64,000 nucleotides of DNA from Onchocerca volvulus (lineage: Eukaryota > Nematoda > Chromadorea > Rhabditida > Onchocercidae): NCBI GenBank assembly GCA_000499405.2, contig HG738137.1, positions 17,134,581 through 17,198,580 of the forward strand, read 5' to 3'. This document shows positions 1 to 12,470 of this stretch, in pieces. The notes beneath the pieces were generated by a model that saw only the letters and a program-made list of their open reading frames with translations, ran no database searches and had not been told where the DNA came from. The position numbers were made by a program, and so were the translations under genes. Within the stretch, counting starts at the first letter, position 1, and the number at the start of each line of letters is the position of its first letter.

Positions 1-78
1 TCAGCATATGGATAGGATTGATTCTTTGAAGGTAACCATCGATGATATAATAATTCTTGACCAAAGCATTCCATTGGG
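1..78 (-). CDS. Possible exon fragment at the left edge
   Basis: On the minus strand a TTTTAG acceptor at 79-84 is followed by an open stretch to the window edge. One frame reads PMECFGQELLYHRW and then Pro, Ser, Asn and Tyr residues. That composition resembles the exon at 229-461, so this may be a further 3' exon of the same gene. No donor in the 229-461 exon clearly fits this frame, so the link is inference. It could instead be 3' UTR. Confidence 0.25.
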   Translation of the reverse strand, partial: PNGMLWSRIIISSMVTFKESILSIC

Positions 79-228
79 CTAAAAATTAAAATTTCAAGAA
101 AAAGAAAAAAATTTGACAAATTATTAATTAATTCTTTCTAATTAAAAATCATATGAATTAATCTTTCTAAAATATTTCATTTATTAGACTCATTAGTAAA
201 AAATTGTTCTGATTTCAAAAATTACTTA

Positions 229-765
229 TCAAACATACTGATGATAACATGATATTGGATGATGATGATGATGATGATAGTGATGAATTTGTGATGGTTC
301 TTCAAAGTACTGTACAACTGGTATTCGAGTCGAAGTTCGAGAAATGAATTCAGGATAGCAGATACTTCGGGTAGGTTGAAAATGTGAAGAAGATGGTTCC
401 ATCTGATGCAGCACACGTATTGTTGGAATCGATCTATTCGATGTTTCATGTGTAGTTATAGCTAGAAATAATTAATAAATTAATATTTTAAATCAATATT
501 CAATGAAAAAAAGTATTTATATTTTATTTCAATTTATTTTTAAAAAATTAGTTATATAAAAAAATTATTTATAATTATTTCTATTCTTTTGTTGTATTCT
601 AAATATGATTCTATTTTTGCCTAATTATGAGAATAATTTATTATTCCTTTAACATTATATCAACAAACATTTAATAATGAAATGAATAAATTTAAATTTT
701 AATAAAAAATTATTTCAAAGGTTTTAGTTCCTGTAGTTGTAACAGAATATTTTATAATAATCCAT

Positions 766-796
<31 letters not shown>

Positions 797-1066
797 GGAA
801 TTAATTCATCATTTTGTATGATTGATAGCTAATTTAATGTTATAAGAACGATAATAACTGATTGGTATCGCTGCCAAAAATTGCTGTATAACTCACTTTT
901 TTTTTTTTATTAATTAGGTATTTAATGAATAAATCAATTTTTGGTGTATTACCAGTGGAAAAATTATGATGATATTTCGAGGGATAATTGTTATTTATAT
1001 TTTGATAATTATTCATATGTGATTCTGCAGCAATAATTCCACTTGTAAATAAATTTGTGTCACAGT
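229..1066 (-). CDS. 3' exons of an unidentified Tyr/His/Pro-rich protein (partial)
   Basis: Two minus-strand exons join cleanly. Exon 953-1066 follows a TTTTAG acceptor and ends ...HHNFST with a GTAATA donor. Exon 229-461 follows a TTTCTAG acceptor and restores the frame (G+CT gives Ala). The joined reading frame contains CDTNLFTSGIIAAESHMNNY, then a Pro/Ser/Tyr-rich segment, and ends in a run of six His (HYHHHHHHPISCYHQYV, stop at 229-231). No domain is recognisable. The low-complexity, polar, His-rich tail is typical of the disordered C-terminus of a transcription factor, but that is only an impression. The start lies upstream, possibly at 2371-2373. Confidence 0.5.
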
Positions 1067-2286
1067 CTAAAAAAAAAAAAAAAAATTTCTAGAAAAAGGC
1101 AAAATAATTTTAATGAATAAAATACAATCTTAAATTGTGATAAAACTTATATAAGTTTTATAAAAATAATAAAAGCAGTGAAACTTGTACGAAATGTTTT
1201 CAGCATTTTTTTTCTCTTTTTTTTTCCTTTCTTGTAATTATCAATAAAAGATTTATTTCAATTTGCGATGAATTCGAAATTTTTGATTAATCGGAAAATT
1301 AGATTCAGAAAAACTATATAAAATTTCTATTCTTTTTTTAATATAAAATATTGAGATATGAAGCAAAAATTAATTATGAATAGTTGCTTAAACTGGATTA
1401 ACTAAAATTGAATATTCATTTTTACTATGTGAATTTTGCAAGGAGATAAAATTAGAAATAAGTTAAGATATCTGTCATATACTAAATGTTTATTGGTGAT
1501 ATAAAAGTTACTACAAGTTTATCGTTTTGTATATCTTCTCTTACTGAATAATTCTGAATAATTAGATTTTAAATTTATTTTTTCTGTTAAAATGAATTTC
1601 TGATTTTATTTTGCAATTAATTTAGTTTGATAGATGTATTCAATGCAATCATGATATGATTGGAATAGCTTGTCAGATGCTTGAAGTGAAATTTTAGAAT
1701 TCTAGCGCTAGAATCTTGACGTAGATTCTAGAAGTTAGTCAAACATATTTCGAACAAGCAAGATATAAGAGAAACAATTAGATAGTAGAAGATGGATAAA
1801 ATGAAAAGAAAATGAAACTTTTTCATCAAAAATCATTATTATCTTTTTATGACTTATCAAATTCTTGATTTAAAATTTCAAATAGTTTTTCGATTTAAAT
1901 TCTGAATTAAATTTCAGAATTAAGTAATTTTCAAACTTACTAGTCTAAATTTCACATAATTTCGTAGCTTGAATTCTATGCACATATAAGTGCTAAGTAA
2001 TTCTTGAATCAATCTTCATTTAAAATTTTAAATAGTTGCACAAGTAATTTAAATTCTAAACCTACGTTAGAAATAAGTGATTTTAAACATCTTGATCTAT
2101 GATCTCAAATAATCATATAACTTAGATCCTAAATGCACATTATGTATGTAATTCGAATAACCATGTTTTCATTAATTTTTCGAAAATCCTTTGAAAATAG
2201 AAGAGCTTTAAAGGAAGAAAGAATGCTTCAACAGTACTTTTATTATCAATATTATTATCACTGTGATTAGAAGAAAAAACAAACAA

Positions 2287-2373
2287 CTAGCCGTTATCAT
2301 CATGATGATGGGCTACAGTTTCCCAATAATCAGCTGATTGATCGCCAAGTTTTGTTGGTGTACGTAATGACAT
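2287..2373 (-). CDS. Short exon beginning ATG directly after a splice acceptor
   Basis: On the minus strand TTTCAG at 2374-2379 is followed at once by ATG. The frame reads MSLRTPTKLGDQSADYWETV, then AHHHDDNG and a stop at 2287-2289. It may be the SL-trans-spliced first exon of the gene at 229-1066 or an alternative last exon. A GT donor after YWET (GTAGCC) exists, but its phase does not match the next exon at 1066. A GC donor just before the stop would match in phase. His-rich composition links it loosely to the downstream exons. Function unknown. Confidence 0.4.
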   Translation of the reverse strand: MSLRTPTKLGDQSADYWETVAHHHDDNG

Positions 2374-4379
2374 CTGAAATTTAAAGTAACTTGATAAAAA
2401 AAATGAAAATGGTAAATTTTTGAAAGAGAATACAAAATATTTCGGAAATCAAAATGAAGTTTCAATTTCATCATGGCAATTTTAAATTTGTTTTTAAAAA
2501 CAATGTCGGAGAAAATCGTAGAGCTTTTTTTCTTTAAAAAAACGATCTTCATTGATCACTTTATAAACGCTTAGTAATTTTAATTATTCTCTCAGTTTAA
2601 AATTTTTTTCTTACCATAGCTTGAATATATTTGAAATCTTAATCCTAATAGTAAATTCAAAAAAAAAAAAAAGTTAATCAATAATCAAAATTGAATTTTT
2701 CCACACTTTTATACAATTTTTCCACACAATATTTCATCTGTTAAAATTTTATCATTTTCAAGTCATAAAATTTTAAAAAAAGTTCTAATTAATTTATTAT
2801 ATGTGAAATTTTTTAGAAATAAATAAATAGATGTTCAGCAGAAGTAGTACCACATCAAAGTGATTAGGATTATCACTACACGATATGAAAAGTTTGTAGA
2901 TGACTTAGTTACTGTTCACCCTCTTATCTTATCAAATTCATAAATCGCATCATTCCTCACTAACAGGCTTTTCTACCGTATTTGTTGGTACAGCAAAATA
3001 TTTGCTGACCGATTACTATCTATGCTAATTTCCTTTTATCATAACTTATACTTTAATAATAACTTGAAAAATAGTTAATTATTAAATTATCTAATCAAGC
3101 ATAAATCAATGATAACAAATTTGAACCATTTCTAATAGAGCCTAAATTTTTATTATTCAAAAATTTATGCATTAATTAAAATCTAAGCAATTCTATTAAA
3201 GATTATCATTTTTTATCTCAAAATATGCAACAATCTGCAAACTTTATATTTAAAATGAAATTTTAATTGATATCAAAATTCTACAGTTTAACAGATATGC
3301 AAAAATTCCAACATTGCAATAATATTTATGCTAAATTAGAAAATAAAATAAAATTTTACTGAGAAATTGTTAGAAATTAATAACTTTAATTGAAAAAAGA
3401 AAATTAGAAAAAAAAATGATGCATCGATTGTTATTCAACATTATAATAAGCTGAACCAGAAGGTATAACCAGAAGCAATCAGAAGCACATGTTAAAAGGT
3501 GAAAATTTGAATGACTGTTATTGATTTCAGATTTCAGATTCAGTATTTGAAGTCATTTTTGTCATTTGTTTATTTTCATATATCGGCATATCTTTTTGAT
3601 TTTTTTTTTTCTATCGGCATGTCTTTTTAAGTTAATTCGGTTTTTCTCTTCGTCGTCGATTGAATCGATGAATGATAGATACATCAATCTCGATGATAAA
3701 TATGTCACTTCATCATATCAAGAGTTTTCATTCATGTCTGCGAATTGCTCTACCAAAAAGTTTTGCACTACTTACTGTTAATTCAGTTAATTTAATTATT
3801 AAATTAGATATAAATAGAAAGTCTTTTATTGATTATAAACTTTTCTCCTTCAACCTATTCAGTTAAATGTATATTGTCTCCAAAACTAGTTTTAACTTAT
3901 GAATAATCCTTTGTTTACCTATGAAATGATCCTTTGTAACTATTCGTGAAGAAAATTTGAAAAAAGAAATAGTAAATAAGGACAAATATTGTTCACATAA
4001 TATTCAATTACATATTAAATGCAAAACTTTTAAGCCGAATTTTAATCATTTTTGAAATGAAATGAAAAAATTGCTTAATTATTTGCTTAGTTTCAAATTT
4101 TTTCCTTTTTATTTTAACAAAATATCTTATAATATCTATAGATATCATAAGATATTACGTTAAAATAAAGAGGAGAAAAAAAAAGATAATTTTGATAAGA
4201 TATATCAAATTGGTTTTTTTTTATTTTTATTAATAGTTTATGATTTTTATTCTTTAAAAATTTAAGTAATCCACAAATATGTGTATACTATGAGACTGTA
4301 CACTTAATATGACAAAGAATTTCCGAAGAAATTAGTTTTTTCCCCCCTCAAAAAATGAGAATAATAGCTTATTTTTAAA

Positions 4380-5045
4380 TTTATGTCGAAAATAATAATA
4401 AAACAATAGAGCAATTAACATAATGATAATAATACTTTATTGTTTTATTGTTGTCGAATGAGAATAAAACAATAAACATGATGTTTGGTTATTGAATTCA
4501 ATATATTTTGCCTTTTTCTTTTCTTTTTTTTTTAATTTATTTGCTCGAATTAGTTAGAATTATTTACTTATTTTGGCTTTAAATAGTATACCACCATAAA
4601 AATAAATTTTTGTTACGATTTGGTCGATAGAGCCAAACCAGAATTGCGTCAAATTATGTCAAGAATTAGTTTGATTGTTTTAATTATCGATTTTGAATTA
4701 GTTGATTTAACTTTTATAAAAAATGAATATAATTAGTTTTCAGTGATTAAAAAGCTAGATCAAATTAGCAGCCTAAGTTGGAACATAATTTTGGGGCTCA
4801 AGTGAAAATTTCTCATGCCACAGATTGGTCAGAATATCACCAAAACAGCTGATTGATGATGTAATATGAATAAGCTATGGTCCATTCATATTCGATATAT
4901 TTTGCATGAATCATGCTTGCTTGTGTTTCCATGGTGAATAAATGTATTCAACATACAGGCTGCATAATTAATAATTTTGATAATAATATTGTTTTATTAA
5001 TTGTTTAATGAAAATAAAACAATAATAGAATGCTTTGTTATTTAA
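4380..5045. repeat. Two copies of a TATTGTTTTATT...AATAAAACAATA inverted-repeat block
   Basis: At about 4436-4475 and again at about 4985-5028, TATTGTTTTATT is followed within 20 bases by its inverse AATAAAACAATA, so each copy can fold into a hairpin. An extra AATAAAACAATA half lies near 4395. Nearby, TTTCCATGGTGAATAA with a following AACATAC occurs near 4928 and again near 5180. The arrangement suggests a local duplication of a few hundred bases or two insertions of a small foldback element. Confidence 0.5.
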
Positions 5046-5165
5046 TTTTGCACGTATAATCTATATTTTGCACGTATAATCTATATTTTGCACGTATAAT
5101 ATATATTTTGTACTTATAATCTAATATATATTTTGCACATATAATATATATTTTGCACGTATATT
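5045..5165. repeat. Minisatellite, 20-bp unit ATTTTGCACGTATAATCTAT
   Basis: About six head-to-tail units of roughly 20 bp. The first three are nearly perfect; the later ones vary (TACTTATAAT, CACATATAAT) and lose or gain a few bases. Confidence 0.85.
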
Positions 5166-5699
5166 AGCATAATGCTCGTTTCCATGGTGAATAATTTTTA
5201 ATCAATTTAACATACATTTTAACAATTTTAAATGATCAAAGGATAGTCTGCTCGCTTTGCATTTCATTCTTCCAGCCATTCTGTAATGGATGTAGAATTC
5301 ATTGATTTCATAAGAGAGATGACGAATCGATCGACAACGATTCATTCATTCATTCATCGTACCATCTCAATTTTTCATTTCAAAAGCAAATTTATAAACG
5401 TCATCCTCCTATCCCTCGCTATTCTGGTCACAAACCTCAACATATTCAACATTTACGAATTGTTTGGGCTATTATTGATAAGCATTGTTACAATTATTTG
5501 GTGATAAGAAGTGATTTACTTTTAACTTTGCGATCATTTCAATCCGTTCATTTATTCTTTTTGCTTATTTTTTTTCCCTGATTTCAAAGTTCTTTTTTTT
5601 TTTTTTAAATTGTATTTTCAGAAAGATATTTTTATTATTATTTATTACTTTCATCGACGAATAATCTTTGAAATTTCGCATATTTTTTTTTGAAATAAA

Positions 5700-8600
5700 A
5701 TGGTGAAAGATCGATCAAATGAATTTAGGGTAAGTTTATATCAACTTTGATTTGATCATTGCTAATTGTTGGAAAAATTACTCATTAATTTCAATGATTT
5801 GTATATCATTTTGTTTAATATATTGCCTGAATAATTATTATACCATATCCTTCAATCATTTCAGTAGAAATAAAGTTAAATTTTCCTATTTTAAAATTAT
5901 TGCAAGATTTGTTTGATTTCTGCTCTCAAAAAAAAAAAAAAAGTACTGTCGTCCAAATTAGTTTCAAACTTTCGAAACCTTTTATCTTTTGCTTGCTTAA
6001 AGATATCATCAAATATGATTGAAACAATTATTTATGAATTAGGTAGATTTTAAGAATTCAGAAATGAAATTTTATAATCTAGTAAATAATTAACTGTGTG
6101 TCTATTATAAATTGTTTATTTATTATCAAAAATCATAGTAGAATGATTAATAGTAAAACTTATTAAAATTTGGTATTTTGATATAAAATTCAATTATTAT
6201 ATTCATTCTGAGTGCTTATAAATTTGCATAATTAAACTTTTTTTATTTATTGGTTGCTTATCGAAAGTAATATAAATTATTTAAAACTTTTATTAAATTA
6301 ATTCGAATTTCGAAATGTCAAGTTATCGATAATATTTTTGATATCATGTTAATATTATTAAATAATTTATTGCATTTTCCAACAAATTGAATGAACAATT
6401 CAATTATATTCAAATAATCACTTTTTTCAACTCTTTTCCTTCGTAAATATTAAAAATTTTAATCTTGAAATCGTTGTAATATGGATATGATTTTTTTTCA
6501 AATAAAATTTAAAATTTAAGAAATATTCTTCTGAAACAGAAAATTATAAATACTTGTGCTTTTTTTTTCTTTTTTTTTATAACCCTGATGGTTTTTCATT
6601 TGTAAATTTTCCAAAATTCATAGAAGTTTTTTTTTTTCTTTTGCAGCGAAAAGCGGATCAATTTTTACCGAATGATGATACGATCATAACGATTGATGGT
6701 GAATCGAATGTCAGTTTTGTTCAGGATGGTTCATTTCTTGCTGAAATTGATGAAATTCGAAATGTGATGACCAAATTATCAGACGATGTTGCAAGCATAA
6801 AAATGCAGCTACGTTCAATCTTGGCTCAAACCATCGTTGATGATAATGAAAAAGTAACAAAATTGTTTAATTTTTTAAAATTAAATAAATTATTGTAGTT
6901 TTGAAGCAATAAATTGCAAATTATTGCAATGAAAATTTTAATAATCTTTGTTAATAATAATAAGAAATTGTTAGGCGCTATATTTTTGACAGTTTCGTTT
7001 ATTTCTAAAACTAAGAAATCTGTACTTTCTGCAGAAAGTTGAGGAAGTGATAGTTGATCGAGAAGCAATCCAATTTGTTCAGCAGTTTTAGATCAGCTTT
7101 AGAAACAATTAATTATCCCACATTTGGTGAAACGTCATCAAATTGAAGAATTGACGAGTGCCAATTAAAGGCATTTGTGGGTTTTCAGTGTATCTTATCA
7201 ATTTGCTTATCTTAATTCTCAGATTTTATGATTTCACCAGGATTCAAATAACTGTGCCAATGGAAGATGATTGAAACAGTGATCTTTAAACCGTGTAAGT
7301 TTGGTATAGGATTTCTTGCTTCAGCAAGTACTTTACTTTTCCGGAATTCGGAAAAGTTTTTTTTCATTTAACTACTGAAATGGTGGGGCGCTTATTGTGT
7401 TGTCATATACAAAATTACTTTTCGTCATACTTCACAATCATTGAGAAATAATTCGTCGTTATATACATTAAAACGATATTTTCAAAGATTTATGCATTGA
7501 TCACTTCTGAAGCGCTCACATGTTGAATTTTTCTATCATAGTAGTTTACTTCAAATTCTAAAGGATCGATGTTCGACATTGAATTCTTCAATAAGTTCTC
7601 ATTTAGTTATGAAATTAGCTCTAATGATTTCTTTCAATTAATTATCGTCAGCTTCCGATGATCATTCACTGTATTTTTTATTCTTGAATCTTTCTTATCC
7701 TTAGAATAACCTGTACTGTAGAATAAGAAGCAGTTTCCGGATCAAGTAACATTAGCAAGCAGATCGCGGATCAAGTACGCTATTGATCGTGTACATTGCT
7801 TTCACTATTTTTATGATTCAAGTTAAAAGTCACTCAAATTTATCTTTTTCTAATGTCTAATTAGTGAAAAAGGAAGCATAAAAAAAAATGAGTATTAAAT
7901 TAGCACAGAATATGACTACATTTTGTTCAGTAATATATTCAAATATAAAATAATGAGTTTTTTCAGTTCAAAAATTATAATTAAAATTATAATTATTTTA
8001 TATCTGTTTAATATTTTAATCTTATCTGTCTTCTTGGTTATCTTTTATAGTTCATTCTGAACTATAATTTCAGGAAAAACTTGATGAATGTATGGCCGGA
8101 ATAAAGCATCGTTCCGGTCTTTTGCGAAAACATTTGTTGGTCATGAAAGAAGATGCAAAAAAAACGGAAGCTGAAAAAATTAATGGAATTAGCAAACGTA
8201 TCAAGCAATATCATATTGAAGCACTATCAAAGAAACTTTCGGATTTGTTGGAAATATTCAATGCGGCTCAGTTGGATTACAGAGTACAAGTTTCAAGTTC
8301 GTCTTATTTTATGAAAAATTATCATTTTTTTTAAGTAAATTATTATTGTAATTAAACATTTAGGATATAATTTCTTTTCAGAAAAAAGATTACATTTCAT
8401 CGATTTAAGAGAAAAAAATTAAGTTTAATTAGTTTGAATTACGGATTAGCTGCGATAAAAATAGCAAACAGATGAAAAAAAAAAGAAGTCATGCAAATTA
8501 TTAAATGATGAACTTAATGATTAAATTAATTTTTAATCTCAAAACTTCATCAGCAAAGTTGATTTTGAAAGTTACATTAGAAGATGAAAATTAATACTAA

Positions 8601-9732
8601 GGATTCTATATTACTATTAAATTGTATAATTGCATAATTTAGTTTTTTTCTTACCCAAAAAATTCTTACATCTATTTGTTCATTTTTATAAAAAAGGAAA
8701 AAAAGAATTAAAAAAAGCAGTATGAATTAGTAAATAAAATTATTATTGTAGCAATAATTCAAAGTATCATAATTATATGTCAATTAAGAACGAATCAAAC
8801 GACAGTTAGATATTGCTGGTGAACATGTGACAGAAGAAGAAGTTAATACAATGATTGATTCTAAATCATCGGAAATTTTCAACCGGTTATTATGATACAT
8901 ATATGTAAAATATTAACAAAAAGACTTATGAAATAAAGTGTAAAACTTAGGCAATTTATTATATCATTGGTGCAAAACTTTCACTGAAGATAGAAAAAAG
9001 CATCAAATTGATAACAACGATAAGATTTATGCAAAAAAAAAAAAAAAAAAAAAAAAAATGAAAAAATGGAAGAAAATTTTTTTTTAAAAATTTTAGAATA
9101 AAATTAATTAAATAATATAATGAATATAATTTTCAGGCATGTACGTTCTTCAGAATTAAAATCAGCATTTGACGATGCAAGCTTAAGGCATAATGAAATA
9201 TTAAATTTAGAAGCAAGTATCAAAGAACTTAATGATTTATACAACGATATGACTTTTCTCATACATACACAGGTAAAATTATCATCATTTGAATTTATTC
9301 ATATTTAAATAGATTGTAAATTTTATTGCAACAATTCATTATTATTTAGTAACAGTGTTTTTTAATCTTATCATTCATACTTGTATTAGTAGTACAAATA
9401 TGAATGATACAAATAATATAGGTAAAATGAATCATTTTTAATTGGGTAAAAAAAAATAGGAAAGGATAAATTTGATAATAGTGATATGTAGTTACTTGTT
9501 TTAATCACATATCATTCATATAGTATTGATTATATAGGCTGAAAAAGTTGATCGAATTGATCGTAACACGAGTGATGCATTAAATTATGTGACAGCTGGG
9601 AATCAACAAGCACGGGTAGCTGTACAATGTCAACAAGCAGAGCTAAACAAAAAGTTATATTGTGGTATTGGATGTGTCATATTTATTGCCTTAGTTTTAA
9701 TCATTTTTATCATTTATTTCTCTAGTAAATAA
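5700..9732 (+). CDS. Syntaxin, plasma-membrane type (Qa-SNARE)
   Basis: A target-membrane SNARE that would assemble with SNAP-25-like and synaptobrevin partners to drive vesicle fusion. Exons: 5700-5729, 6647-6853, 8074-8289, 8789-8885, 9137-9272, 9538-9732. A 7-nt piece at 8382-8388 is needed to keep the frame, giving 295 aa, a normal syntaxin length. The start MVKDRSNEF, splice sites (GTAAGT; TTGCAG) and phases agree. Residues ~20-150 form the Habc bundle (FLAEIDEIRNVMTKL; GIKHRSGLLRKHL). The SNARE motif spans ~188-250 (LRHNEILNLEASIKELNDLY), with the zero-layer Gln at ~231 in FLIHTQAEK. The C-terminal anchor is CGIGCVIFIALVLIIFIIYF. AATAAA lies at 9783-9788. It resembles the syntaxin 1-4/UNC-64 group; I cannot assign the exact paralogue. 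The 8289-8789 junction is non-canonical (see findings). Confidence 0.92.
7035..7200 (+). pseudogene. Possible decayed coding relic in a syntaxin intron
   Basis: Within syntaxin intron 2, a CTGCAG acceptor is followed by KVEEVIVDREAIQFVQQF and then a stop. Another frame just downstream reads PHLVKRHQIEELTSAN, a stop, and RHLWVFSVSYQFAYLNSQ. The residue mix looks like protein rather than random AT-rich DNA, but the frame is broken by stops and shifts. I do not recognise the source. Chance is a real alternative. Confidence 0.25.
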
Positions 9733-12073
9733 TTTTTTTAACTTTTTTTGCTAAAAAAATTGAAAATTTTGCATGAATTTTGAATAAATTTTTTGTTCAC
9801 AAGCATATGATAATTTACCATATCTTACATCTACCGTTTATTCATAGCTGTTAGAATTATTTCAAATTCGATATTTCTGAAATCACAATATAAAACTCAT
9901 GACTCATGAGTATTATATGATTGATATAGTTTCCATTGCAATAAAGAGTAATTTAAATATCGGTTACGTTAATATTGATGAGAAGGTGACAGTTGGTATA
10001 AATGATAGAAGTAACCTCGCAAAAGCTGAGTTTTACTTTCAAGAAAGTCAAAGAAAATTCTTTACTGGTATTAAATTATTGTTTTTTAGCTATTAAATCT
10101 TATCACCATTTTCTTCTTCAACTATCATGTAATTAATGTTTTTTATTCCCAAAATAAATAAGAAAAAGACAGAAAAGTTTTTTTCATCTATCTACCAATA
10201 ACTGATAACAAATTAGGAAATGGATTTTTTTTTTTTTCTTTTGCTCCCTTTCCCGTTTATCATTTTCATCCATTCCTTTTCTTTCTTTTTTTTTTGTTTC
10301 ACGATATTGGAATAATATTTCTGGTAACAAGTTTAATTGAATTCAAAATTCATTTTATGAAATTTGAACCAAATGATACAAAGATCGAATCGTTTATTTG
10401 TATAATTATGGTGTATTTATTTTTATGATATATTAATCATCTTTTGATATATACTTATACTATCAATTATAAGCAACTTTTACATTTAATAAGTTTAATT
10501 TTTTATTTCTCAGCAAATTCATACACATTAAACATTTGCATATAAAATGACTTTTGAAATATTGCTTTAATTATTTCTATTTCTCCTAAATTATTATCAT
10601 TATGATTATTTAATTATTAATATCAATTTCAGTACTACCATTCAGTTGATTCTTAGTTCGTTTACTGAGCCTGAAATATCAAAGCTAAACTCTGGAAAAA
10701 TATACCAAAGTTTAATGCTGGCATTAATAATTGCTGCCGCATCATATCGTTTATAAAATTAATGGAAATAGAAATTCTTCTCTAAAAATACAATTTTTTA
10801 TCGTCATAATTTATGAATAAAAAATCAATTTTGGCCAAATATTAGTAAGAAAATTGAAAAGTTCTCAACAATCGCATTTGCTTCTTTCTCTTCCTCTAAT
10901 GTATCATACTGTTAAGAAATTAATTGCATTTTTTTCCTTTTTTTTAAAACCATATTTAGTTATTATTTTCACTTATTTTTATGTTTTTTTCTTTTTAAAT
11001 TTTGAAAATTATATCTTAGGTATTAAATGAGCAAATATGTCCATTGTAAATGTGATCCATAAAAGATTGCAATCCATCTATACTAAAAGAACTGTAATAA
11101 AAATTTTAGTAATTATCATAAGCTTACTTTATGTGATTTGTTATACTAATATACTGCAAAATAAATACTTCTATTATCAGTTTTTTGCTATTTCCTGCCC
11201 GGAAATCTTTTTTCCAAACTTGAAAATAATAATATGAATAATTCATAAAGATTAAATAAATTATTCAAATGTACGTATAACGAATAGGGAAATATTTTAT
11301 TGATATTTTCATACTAACACAAGAAACCGATCAATTAAAATTCTTTCATATATTAACATAAAAAATAGCCAATTAAAATTCTTTCATGCCAATATTAAAA
11401 ATATCAATTCAAAAGAAACTGTCGGTAAATTTTAACCGTTCAAAGTCTTTGCTTCTCTGAAGCATAAAATTATTAATTATACTATGATTAAACGTTTCCC
11501 TTTTTTCCTTCTTACAAATTATTAATACAAAAAGTGCTTGCAATGATAATCCGATTGCACTGTTATAATTTTACATTTCATGCTATGCAAATATCATTTT
11601 TAATGAATTATTTTATATATAATAGGTCGTGTCCGAATTTTCTATTATTTTCCCTCTATTCAATTGTAATAATTACGTTGAGAAATTTGTTATTTTTATT
11701 TAGTGTGTTACTTTTTCACTTCAGTACTTATCAGATCATTTTTATCCAGTATTTTATTCACTTAATATTTTATTCACTTAATTTTCTTTTGATTTTGCTA
11801 ATATTTTTTTTTTATAACATTTTCAAAGATAATATCGTAATATATGCTTTAATGAATGATTATTAAATTAATAAATATTGGTCGTCCCAATTAAAGTCTA
11901 AAGAATATTTATACATACATCCGTATATGTTGGAAAAGTGAATTTTAACTAGTGTGACAAAAACGAATCCTTAGTAACAAAGTTCTATTGATAAATGAAA
12001 GAGTGCTTCTACTTTTACAATGCAAACAACAACTGAAGAATATTCTAAATAATTGATCAAAAGATTATTCTTA

Positions 12074-12276
12074 CTTTGCTGCTGGTAGAGAAGAATGTTC
12101 AGTCTCAGCTGTCGTTTTATTGTCGAAACTGCCGCTATCTGTCCTGGATCACTGTAGAAATTAATGCAGAAATAACTCTTCTAGAGAAATAATCGAAAAG
12201 AATGACTTCTCAAAAACCTATCCTCATATATCCTTCCGGGCTTCTCCTTTCCTGATCTCCAATTCGTCCCTCAGGA
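12074..12276 (-). other. Exon-like patches beside a dispersed repeat
   Basis: On the minus strand two GC-richer segments read as short exons. One is GRIGDQERRSPEGYMRI after CCTGAG with a GTTTTT donor. The other is TDSGSFDNKTTAETEHSS and LPAAK with a stop, after CCAG. Their phases do not join. They abut the repeat at 12288-12470 and may belong to a longer element. No protein family recognised. Confidence 0.2.
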
Positions 12277-12287
12277 TTGATCAATCA

Positions 12288-12470
12288 CGCTTTGTTTATC
12301 TATTGGTCGAGCATTTTGGCGGCAAATATGTTTATCGTTTCGGCGGGAGACATATTTATTCTTTTGTTTATTGTTTTGGCGGCAAACATGTTTACCGTTT
12401 ATTGGCCTATTTGAAACTACGCACTTCTTGAACTTTACCACTCCTTGTTTATATTAATTATAGTTTTCGG
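12288..12470 (-). mobile_element. Dispersed foldback-repeat family, copy A
   Basis: Read on the minus strand it starts AAACAAGGAGTGGTAAAG, continues TTCAAGAAGTGCGTAGTTTC and then has repeated CCGCCAAAACRATAAACA-type units. The same terminal sequence and core occur at 38594 and 47373. This copy shows one terminus clearly; the other end is not found. No coding capacity, so a non-autonomous MITE-like element is the likely type. Confidence 0.6.

Larger units (their letters stand above)
2374..5699. other. Intergenic, no convincing gene
   Basis: AT-rich sequence between the left-edge gene and syntaxin. Open frames here are short and lack splice context or family resemblance. It holds two copies of an inverted-repeat block containing TTGTTTTATT, two copies of a TTTCCATGGTGAATAA block and a 20-bp minisatellite, each listed separately. 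Confidence 0.6.

Noticed and set aside
222..449. 75-codon Ile-rich minus-strand frame
   Set aside because: It overlaps the His-rich exon in another frame; the ATC/CAT repeat gives poly-Ile here and poly-His in the frame that joins the upstream exon in phase.
5286..5504. 72-codon hydrophobic frame just before syntaxin
   Set aside because: No splice signals, no family, and composition expected of AT-rich DNA.
11534..11866. 110-codon Phe/Leu/Ile-rich plus frame
   Set aside because: Looks like a membrane protein, but T-rich DNA always translates so; no splice sites, no charged loops, no recognised motif.
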